Of a DNA stretch of 5,210 bases, positions 1 to 5,210 are shown one piece after another. The stretch's first letter is position 1. Each line of letters begins with the position of its first letter. The stretch spans positions 1-5,210 of the forward strand of contig JAILKX010000162.1 in NCBI GenBank assembly GCA_024693415.1, read 5' to 3'. Both the position numbers and the translations under genes were made by a program. Source of the DNA: Bacilli bacterium. Lineage in GTDB: Bacteria; Bacillota_I; Bacilli_A; RFN20; CAG-826. The notes beneath the pieces are model-generated. The model was not told where the DNA came from. It worked only from the letters and a program-made list of their open reading frames with translations, and made no database searches.

Positions 1-1
1 A

Positions 2-2152
2 CGCCCCGCGGCAAGGCCCGTCGATGACCTCGCCCCGAAGGCGGTCCCCAATCCCTCGCCCTCGCTTTACCGCAACAACCCGGTTCGCGTCTCGGGCCTT
101 CAGGAAGCGATCTTCAATCCGGATGGATTAGAGGAAAATTATGCTCCCGCCGCGCCTTTTGAGGCTGAGCCTTCGCTAGAGGAGCCTAAGCCTGAGCCAA
201 AACCCGAGCCCGAACAGCCCAAGGAAGAGCCTAAGACTTTCAAGACTTCGGCGCTTCCGCGCGAATCCTTGTCCTTCAACCCCTTCGCCGACCCCGAGCC
301 GGAAGAAGAGGAGGAAGAGGAGGTCCCGTTCCATTTCGAGCCGCCCGTCAGGGAAGAGCCGAAACCCGAACCTGCCCCAGACCCTGTCCAAACCGTCGCC
401 CCTGCCCAAACCGCTGCGCGCGAGGAGCAGGAGGTGGCCGCCCCGGCTCCAAGCGCCGCCCCCTCACCCGCCCCCTCACCCGCACCAGCTTATGAAGAGC
501 CTGAGGAAGAGGAGGTACCGGCGACTTTCGTCGCGCCTCCGATCGTCGATGAGCCGGAGATTTCTTCTGCTGCGGTCGAAGAAAAAGAAGAGCCTAAAGA
601 AGAGCCTAAGAAGCCTTATGAGTTCCCGCCTGCAAGCCTCCTTAAGGAATATGACGACGCCTCCAACAAGGAAGCGATGGAGCTTGAGTGCCAGGCGAAG
701 ATGGCTAACATCAACCAGACCTTGGATGACCTGAAGGCAGGCGCCCATGTCGTAAGCTACGTGATCGGCCCCTCGACCACAAGGTTCGACGTCCAGATGG
801 ATCCCCATGTCCCGGTCAGCTCCCTCAATAAGTGCATCAAGGACATCGGCATCCGCTTAGGCGGCGTATCGACCCGCTTCGTCGAGATCGTCCCTGGCCA
901 TAGCACTTCGGCCCTAGAGGTCGTCAATGCCGAGAAGCGGACCGTTCCCTTCAAGGAGGTCTTCTTGGGGCTACCTGAAGGCGCGAAGCACAACATGGTC
1001 ATCCCCTTCGGCGAGAACATCGAAGGGCAAGTGGTGGCCGCCGACCTTTCGAAGTTCCCGCATATGCTCTTAGCCGGCACGACGGGGTCTGGCAAATCGA
1101 TCTTCATGCACGGCATCATCATGTCGTTATTGATGCGCAATAACCCTGAGGACCTAAAGATCGTCCTAGTCGACCCCAAGCGCGTCGAGATGAGCAAATA
1201 CAAAGATTTGCCCCATCTTCTCTGCCCGATCATCAAAGAGCCCTCCGAAGCCAAGATGTGCTTAAAGAAGCTCTGCGACGAAATGGAGAAAAGGTACGGC
1301 ATGCTCGAGGAAAACGGGGTCTCCGAGATCCGCGAGTACAACGAGCTCATGGAGGAGCAGGGCAAGAAGAAGATGAGCTTCGTCGTCTGCTTCATCGACG
1401 AATACGCTGACCTTGTCGAAAGTGCCAAAGAAGTCGGCGAATACGTGCTGAAGCTCGCCGCCAAATCGCGCGCCGCCGGCATCCACCTCGTGGTCGCGAC
1501 CCAGCGCCCCGACGTCAAGGTCATCACCGGCACCATCAAGGCAAACCTGCCGGTCCGCGTTGCGCTATCCGTCAAATCGGCAGTCGACTCGATGACGATA
1601 CTCGGCCAAGGCGGGGCGGAAGACCTCGCGGGGCACGGCGACATGCTCGTCGACTGCTCGCTCATCCAGAAGCGCGAATTCGTCCGCGCCCAGGGGTGCT
1701 TGGTCGATAACCATGAGATCCGGCGCGTCACCGACTTCATCCGCGAGCAGCGGCCCGCCGATTACGATAAGGACTTCCTAGACCTCCGCGATCCCGACGA
1801 AGGAGGCGAGGAAGGCGGATACGACGCGGGCGCGACCCAGGTCGCCGCCCCAAGCCCCGCCGAGCTCAAGAGCGCATCCCAAGAGGAGAAGTACCAGATG
1901 ATCAAATCGGTCATCATGACCAGGGAATTCACCTCGATTTCCCAGATCCAGCGCGACTTCTCCGTCGGATTCCCCAGGGCTGGCAAGATCTTCTCGCGCC
2001 TTCAGGCCGAAGGGATCGTCGCCAAAACCGGCGACGCGCCGAATTCTAGCCACGGCAGCAAAGTATTGATCCACGCGATGCCCGATACCTCTGTTTCTGA
2101 CCAAGTCCTATCCCCGACCCAGAACGACATTTCCCCCGACTTTGGAGATTGA
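2..2152 (+). CDS. ftsK: FtsK/SpoIIIE family DNA translocase, 5' end missing
   Basis: ATP-driven double-stranded DNA pump that clears and sorts chromosome ends at the division septum. The frame is open from the left edge, giving 716 visible codons. No ATG or GTG lies in frame before an internal TTG at 269, which has no ribosome binding site, so the true start is upstream. Any N-terminal membrane domain would also be upstream; no membrane segment is visible here. Domains in order: a Pro/Glu/Ala-rich linker (to about 610), the alpha domain (about 611-960), the RecA-like beta motor with Walker A GTTGSGKS (1076-1099) and Walker B CFIDEYADL (Asp 1397, Glu 1400), then ATQRPDV (from 1499) and the family signature around QGGAEDLAGHGDML (about 1607-1648). 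A second acidic linker (about 1785-1885) leads to a gamma winged helix (about 1890-2085) with GFPRAGKIFSRLQAEGIV. This last domain, which reads DNA polarity motifs in known relatives, argues for a chromosomal translocase over a plasmid or conjugation ATPase. A short acidic tail ends the protein. Family assignment is very secure; the choice between FtsK, SpoIIIE and SftA is not possible without the N-terminus. Confidence 0.96.
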   Translation, partial: RPAARPVDDLAPKAVPNPSPSLYRNNPVRVSGLQEAIFNPDGLEENYAPAAPFEAEPSLEEPKPEPKPEPEQPKEEPKTFKTSALPRESLSFNPFADPEPEEEEEEEVPFHFEPPVREEPKPEPAPDPVQTVAPAQTAAREEQEVAAPAPSAAPSPAPSPAPAYEEPEEEEVPATFVAPPIVDEPEISSAAVEEKEEPKEEPKKPYEFPPASLLKEYDDASNKEAMELECQAKMANINQTLDDLKAGAHVVSYVIGPSTTRFDVQMDPHVPVSSLNKCIKDIGIRLGGVSTRFVEIVPGHSTSALEVVNAEKRTVPFKEVFLGLPEGAKHNMVIPFGENIEGQVVAADLSKFPHMLLAGTTGSGKSIFMHGIIMSLLMRNNPEDLKIVLVDPKRVEMSKYKDLPHLLCPIIKEPSEAKMCLKKLCDEMEKRYGMLEENGVSEIREYNELMEEQGKKKMSFVVCFIDEYADLVESAKEVGEYVLKLAAKSRAAGIHLVVATQRPDVKVITGTIKANLPVRVALSVKSAVDSMTILGQGGAEDLAGHGDMLVDCSLIQKREFVRAQGCLVDNHEIRRVTDFIREQRPADYDKDFLDLRDPDEGGEEGGYDAGATQVAAPSPAELKSASQEEKYQMIKSVIMTREFTSISQIQRDFSVGFPRAGKIFSRLQAEGIVAKTGDAPNSSHGSKVLIHAMPDTSVSDQVLSPTQNDISPDFGD
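460..483 (+). repeat. Perfect 12-base tandem repeat, two copies
   Basis: The unit CCCCTCACCCGC occurs twice back to back (460-471 and 472-483) and stays in frame, coding the Pro-Ser-Pro-Ala repeats of the translocase linker. Because the unit is a multiple of three, gain or loss of copies would alter linker length without breaking the gene. Confidence 0.85.
587..610 (+). repeat. Near-perfect 12-base tandem repeat, two copies
   Basis: GAAGAGCCTAAA (587-598) is followed directly by GAAGAGCCTAAG (599-610), differing only in the last base. Both code Glu-Glu-Pro-Lys at the end of the translocase linker, just before the alpha domain. Confidence 0.8.
2144..2147 (+). promoter_or_regulatory. Ribosome binding site for pullulanase gene
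   Basis: GGAG lies in the last codons of ftsK, with 10 bases between it and the ATG at 2158, a workable though slightly long spacing. A TTG at 2149 in the same frame would leave only one base after GGAG, which is too close, so this site favours ATG 2158 as the start. Its position inside ftsK suggests that the two genes are translationally linked. Confidence 0.6.
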
Positions 2153-2157
2153 TCCCC

Positions 2158-4260
2158 ATGAAAGACACATTCCTTTCTGCGAAATTCGTAACCCCCTCGC
2201 TCATGCGCATCACCATCATGAGCGTCCTTCCCTTCACCCGCCCCTCCGCCTTCTTGGAGATTGATGGGGTGCCCGGGAAGAAGCTTGAGCCAAGCCGCGT
2301 GACGACGCTTCAGTCCCTCACGGTGGCCGAATACATCCTCGACAATCCGATCGAGCTCGGCCACAGTTACCTTTTGGCGATCCCTTATTACGGCAGGGCC
2401 TCGGTCCACGTCACCGAGCTCACCGAATCGCCTTGGTTCAACGAACGCTACACCTACGATGGCGATGACCTCGGGGCCACGTTCAAGCAAGACGGTCTCC
2501 ATTTCGCCTTATGGGCCCCTTTAGCAAGTCAAGTCGTCCTCTTCTATAAGCGCAGGGACGACAAGGTCTTCTCGATGCTTATGATGGAGCGCACCCTCAG
2601 GGGCGTATACCGGGCGAAGCTCGAAGAAAAAGAAGGCCCCATCGAATATTATTACCAGATCACCAACAACGACGTCACCGTCACCGTGACCGACCCTTAC
2701 GCCAAATCCAGCTCCGCTAACGGCAAGACGAGCTTCGCGATCGACTTCGCTAAGCTCGACCACGATTTCTGCGACAACTGCCTCCCGCGCGTCCAGTCGC
2801 CGACCGACGTCGTGATCTATGAGGCGAGCGTCCGCGACCTCACGGTGTCTTCCTATACCGACATCGAGCATAAAGGCACCTTCCTCGGGCTTTCCGAGAA
2901 AGGCAGGAAGACCAAAGGCGGGCTCGCGCCGGCTGGCTTAGATTATGTCAAGTCGCTTGGGATCACCCATCTCCAACTCCTCCCAATCTACGACTTCAAG
3001 ACCGTCGACGAGGAGAACCCGAAATCCTCCTATAACTGGGGCTATGACCCGGCGCAGTATTTCGTCCCGGAAGGCTCTTACGCGACCGACCCGAACGATC
3101 CGTATTCCCGCGTCAATGAGCTCAAGCACCTCGTCAAATCCCTCCACCAGGAGGGGATCCGCGTGGTGATGGACGTCGTCTATAACCACGTCTACGAATT
3201 CATTAGCTCGACGCTTGAGAAAGTATTGCCCAATTACTATTTCCGGAAACGCTATAACGGCACGATCGCCTCGACGAGCGGCTGCGGCGATGACCTCGCC
3301 ACCGAGAAGCCGATGGTGAGGAAGCTCATCGTCGATTGCTGCAAGTGGTGGATCGACGAATATGGGATCGACGGATTCCGATTCGACCTCATGGGCATCA
3401 TCGACGTCGACACCCTCAACCAGATAAAAACCTACGCCAAATCGAAGAAATCCGACTTCATGCTCTATGGCGAAGGCTGGAACATGGGCGGGGATGTTAA
3501 CGTCAACCTCGGGCATTCGGGCAACTTCCGCTTGCTCCCGGATTACGGCTTCTTCAACGACGGCTTCCGCGAGAACGCCAAGCGCTACTGCGCCGGCGAG
3601 CTCGAGGTGATGAACCCGCTCAAGAACGGGATCCTGTCCTCCTCGGTCGACTTCATCATCCCCAAGCGGTTCGCTAGCGGCGCCCAATCGATCAACTACG
3701 TCGAATGCCACGATAACGAAACCTATTACGATTGGCTCGATAACCGCGCCAAATGGATGGGCGAGGAAGAGAAACTGAAACGCGTGGAACTCGCGACCAA
3801 CCTCGTCCTCTTCTCCTTCGGCATCCCCTTCATCCACATGGGCCAGGAGATCGCCCAGAGCAAGTTCGGCAACGGCAATTCCTATAACGCCGGCGACGAC
3901 ACCAACAAGTTCTCCTATCGCCTGCTTGAGCATCGCCTCGACATGTATGAACGGTTCAAGAAGGCGGTCCAGTTCCGCAAGAGCCACCCCTTGCTCCACC
4001 TCTATGACCCCGCGACCATCTCCTCGGTCATGGACATCTCGGACTTCGATGGGGCGATCAGGGTCTATTACCTCGACCAGAACTTCATCAACCCGAAGAA
4101 GCAGGTGAGCTGGTTCATCAACCCCAACAACAGGCCGCTTTCCTATGGCGAGCCCCTCAAGACGAAAACCATTTACTGCTCGACGCCTCTAGCGAATGAG
4201 GAGGAACCTTCGCAGTCGGTAAAAATCCCGGCCCTGTCGGTGGTTTATTCCTGCGATTAA
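2158..4260 (+). CDS. pulA: Type I pullulanase (glycogen/starch debranching enzyme, GH13)
   Basis: Hydrolyses alpha-1,6 branch links in pullulan, glycogen or branched maltodextrins, releasing linear chains for further breakdown. The 700-residue product is within the usual size of the Bacillus AmyX/PulA type. It has no signal peptide or membrane segment, so it should act in the cytoplasm on imported dextrins or stored glycogen. Residues 1-100 form an N-terminal domain ending in the typical Tyr-Asp-Gly-Asp-Asp-Leu-Gly-Ala segment (100-107). A CBM48-like domain follows (about 108-190, with LHFALWAPLASQVVLFYK). The type I pullulanase signature YNWGYDP is at 292-298. All GH13 regions are intact: DVVYNH (339-344), GFRFD with the nucleophile Asp410, YGEGW with the acid/base Glu439, and VECHDN with Asp519. 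A small beta-rich C-terminal domain ends the protein. The start is ATG 2158, chosen because of GGAG at 2144; the TTG at 2149 would add three residues. Only 5 bases follow the ftsK stop. Glycogen debranching (GlgX) or isoamylase activity is less likely given the YNWGYDP motif. Confidence 0.96.
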   Translation: MKDTFLSAKFVTPSLMRITIMSVLPFTRPSAFLEIDGVPGKKLEPSRVTTLQSLTVAEYILDNPIELGHSYLLAIPYYGRASVHVTELTESPWFNERYTYDGDDLGATFKQDGLHFALWAPLASQVVLFYKRRDDKVFSMLMMERTLRGVYRAKLEEKEGPIEYYYQITNNDVTVTVTDPYAKSSSANGKTSFAIDFAKLDHDFCDNCLPRVQSPTDVVIYEASVRDLTVSSYTDIEHKGTFLGLSEKGRKTKGGLAPAGLDYVKSLGITHLQLLPIYDFKTVDEENPKSSYNWGYDPAQYFVPEGSYATDPNDPYSRVNELKHLVKSLHQEGIRVVMDVVYNHVYEFISSTLEKVLPNYYFRKRYNGTIASTSGCGDDLATEKPMVRKLIVDCCKWWIDEYGIDGFRFDLMGIIDVDTLNQIKTYAKSKKSDFMLYGEGWNMGGDVNVNLGHSGNFRLLPDYGFFNDGFRENAKRYCAGELEVMNPLKNGILSSSVDFIIPKRFASGAQSINYVECHDNETYYDWLDNRAKWMGEEEKLKRVELATNLVLFSFGIPFIHMGQEIAQSKFGNGNSYNAGDDTNKFSYRLLEHRLDMYERFKKAVQFRKSHPLLHLYDPATISSVMDISDFDGAIRVYYLDQNFINPKKQVSWFINPNNRPLSYGEPLKTKTIYCSTPLANEEEPSQSVKIPALSVVYSCD

Positions 4261-4266
4261 ACGAAT

Positions 4267-5118
4267 ATGAAAGCATTAAAGACATTCTTCAAATACTTCC
4301 GGCTGGTCTTCGTGATCGGCTTTAGGATATTGTGGCTGCAGCTTTTCTTCTTCCGCCCGAAGCTCAAGCACAAGGACGAATACACCTTCGAGTGGCGTTA
4401 CGAGCACCTGCGCGAGTTCGCGGTCAAGATCGTCCGCCACATGCGCCCCGACTTCATCGTGAACGACGTTTCGGCGTTCGAAGGATTAGATAAGCCAGCC
4501 CTCGTGATCAGCAACCACCAGTCGATCTTCGACATCCTCGCCATCATGGTCGCCTGCCCCCATCCGATCCGCTTCGTCTGCAAGCAAGAGCTCAAAGGCA
4601 AGCCCTTCATCGGGGTGTGGGTCGACTTCATGGATGGCTTGTACCTGAACCGCGACGACGTCCGCCAAGCGGTGGGGGTCATCAAAGAGACCACCAAGAC
4701 CATCACCGAATGGAACCATTCGGGGGCGATCTTCGCCGAGGGGACCCGCAACAAGGATCCGTTCAACGTGAACCTATTGGAGTTCCATCCCGGCTCCTTC
4801 AAGCCGGCATACCGCGCCAAATGCGACATCTTGATGGTCGCCCAGTTCGGTGGCTTCCGCCCCTTAGGGCCTGGGTATAACGACAGGTCCTGCCCGGTGC
4901 AGATGCACGTCGAAAGACTGGCTTACGATTCCTTCAAGGACCTGTCCACGAACGAACTCTCCGACATGATCCACCAGAAGATGGAGAAGGAGATCATCCG
5001 GATGAGGCAGGTCGACATCGAGTACCACAAGAAGAAGCTCCACAAGAAGTGGCCCAGCAAATTCTGGAAGGATTTCCATATCTGCGAGCGCAAAGAAGAT
5101 GAGGCAGACCAAGCTTGA
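4267..5118 (+). CDS. plsC: PlsC-like 1-acylglycerol-3-phosphate acyltransferase
   Basis: Probably adds the second acyl chain to lysophosphatidic acid to make phosphatidic acid, the precursor of membrane phospholipids, at the inner face of the membrane. The 283-residue product has a hydrophobic N-terminal segment (about residues 7-29) that may anchor it. The acyltransferase blocks appear in order: block I NHQSIFD, which is NH-x4-D (His84, Asp89); block II GLYLNRD (124-130, with Arg129); block III FAEGTR (156-161), where Ala replaces the usual Pro; and a weaker block IV around DILMVAQF (187-194). The C-terminal tail is strongly basic and aromatic (about 255-270), which suits contact with acidic lipid head groups, by inference. 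The ATG lies 6 bases after the pullulanase stop. I see no clear ribosome binding site, so it may rely on coupled translation. The superfamily call is firm. The exact acyl acceptor is inferred, and another lysophospholipid acyltransferase is possible. Confidence 0.9.
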   Translation: MKALKTFFKYFRLVFVIGFRILWLQLFFFRPKLKHKDEYTFEWRYEHLREFAVKIVRHMRPDFIVNDVSAFEGLDKPALVISNHQSIFDILAIMVACPHPIRFVCKQELKGKPFIGVWVDFMDGLYLNRDDVRQAVGVIKETTKTITEWNHSGAIFAEGTRNKDPFNVNLLEFHPGSFKPAYRAKCDILMVAQFGGFRPLGPGYNDRSCPVQMHVERLAYDSFKDLSTNELSDMIHQKMEKEIIRMRQVDIEYHKKKLHKKWPSKFWKDFHICERKEDEADQA

Positions 5119-5210
5119 CCAAGAGGCCCTAGAGGCGAAATCGCGGGTCACTAGAACCGCCGGAACGGCGACCGTCATCGGCGGGCTCGTGTCCTTCGGC
5201 GCGCTCATAT
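5099..5210 (+). CDS. Unrecognised protein, N-terminal 37 residues only
   Basis: An open frame starts at ATG 5099 and runs off the right edge without a stop, giving 37 codons. It overlaps the last 20 bases of plsC in a different frame, a common arrangement in a compact operon. Upstream support is weak: GAAG directly abuts the ATG, and a GAG sits about 10 bases ahead. The first 20 residues are polar and charged (MRQTKLDQEALEAKSRVTR). From about residue 21 the sequence becomes Gly-, Val- and Ile-rich (TAGTATVIGGLVSFGALI), which could begin a membrane segment. A small transporter or other membrane protein is possible, but I do not recognise the family and assign no function. Confidence 0.6.
   Translation, partial: MRQTKLDQEALEAKSRVTRTAGTATVIGGLVSFGALI

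Larger units (their letters stand above)
120..613 (+). repeat. Low-complexity Pro/Glu/Ala linker region inside ftsK
   Basis: This stretch encodes a probably disordered linker rich in Pro, Glu, Ala and Lys, including PEPKPEPEQPKEEPK, a run of seven Glu (about 305-325) and an APSPAPSPAP block. Variable linkers between the membrane anchor and the motor are known in FtsK proteins, so this is the expected position for one. A 12-base unit close to GARGAGCCTRAR, coding Glu-Glu-Pro-Lys/Glu, recurs in frame at 179, 224, 494, 587 and 599. These units use the CCT proline codon, whereas the rest of the linker mostly uses CCC, CCG or CCA. That fits copying of a short unit by slippage or unequal exchange, which is an inference. 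Confidence 0.8.

Noticed and set aside
269..271. TTG as the translation start of the translocase
   Set aside because: The frame stays open to the left edge with FtsK-linker-like sequence before it, and no ribosome binding site precedes the TTG. It is an internal Leu codon.
757..1740. Antisense open frame of 327 codons opposite the translocase motor
   Set aside because: The sense strand encodes the conserved FtsK motor with Walker motifs. The antisense product is rich in Ser, Thr and Arg with no domain pattern, as expected for a shadow frame.
2149..2151. TTG start for the pullulanase, overlapping the ftsK stop
   Set aside because: It would sit one base after the GGAG site, too close for initiation. 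ATG 2158 has workable spacing.
2153..2157. Possible terminator or promoter between ftsK and pulA
   Set aside because: The gap is only 5 bases and I see no stem-loop with a T run or credible -35/-10 pair around it.
2938..3999. Long antisense open frame of 353 codons opposite the pullulanase gene
   Set aside because: It lies entirely against a well-conserved GH13 coding region and its product has no recognisable motif. Long antisense frames are common opposite genes with strong C/G third-position bias.
4864..5208. Antisense open frame across the end of plsC and the right edge
   Set aside because: It overlaps conserved plsC coding sequence and the start of the next sense gene, and its product has no recognisable features.

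Overview
The window holds four protein genes, all on the + strand and tightly packed. There is no intergenic stretch longer than a few bases and no RNA gene, mobile element or CRISPR array that I can see. In order they are: the 3' part of an FtsK/SpoIIIE-type DNA translocase gene (open from the left edge to 2152), a complete type I pullulanase gene (2158-4260), a complete PlsC-like acyltransferase gene (4267-5118), and the first 37 codons of an unrecognised gene (5099 to the right edge).

Organism: the DNA is GC-rich with a strong preference for C or G at third codon positions. TGA ends two of the genes and TGG encodes the tryptophans, so the standard bacterial code fits. The translocase (alpha/beta motor plus gamma winged helix) and the cytoplasmic AmyX/PulA-like pullulanase look most like Firmicutes, perhaps a GC-rich, uncultured, host-associated member of the Bacilli. 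This is an impression from family resemblance and has low confidence.

Layout: positions 2 to about 610 encode a long Pro/Glu/Ala-rich disordered linker of the translocase, including in-frame 12-base repeats. About 610-1780 encode the motor and about 1890-2085 the gamma domain. Only 5 bases separate its stop from the preferred ATG of the pullulanase gene, which has a GGAG ribosome binding site inside the end of the translocase gene. Six bases separate the pullulanase stop from the acyltransferase ATG, with no clear ribosome binding site. The fourth gene begins inside the last 20 bases of the acyltransferase gene.

How they work together: spacing and shared strand suggest one transcript with translational coupling, but the products belong to different processes: chromosome segregation, alpha-glucan (glycogen or maltodextrin) debranching, and phospholipid synthesis. 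I see no evidence for a dedicated joint pathway. It looks like an ordinary compact housekeeping cluster, and I found no convincing new biological system. The points most worth a second look are the repeat-built translocase linker, the mixed gene grouping and the truncated fourth gene.
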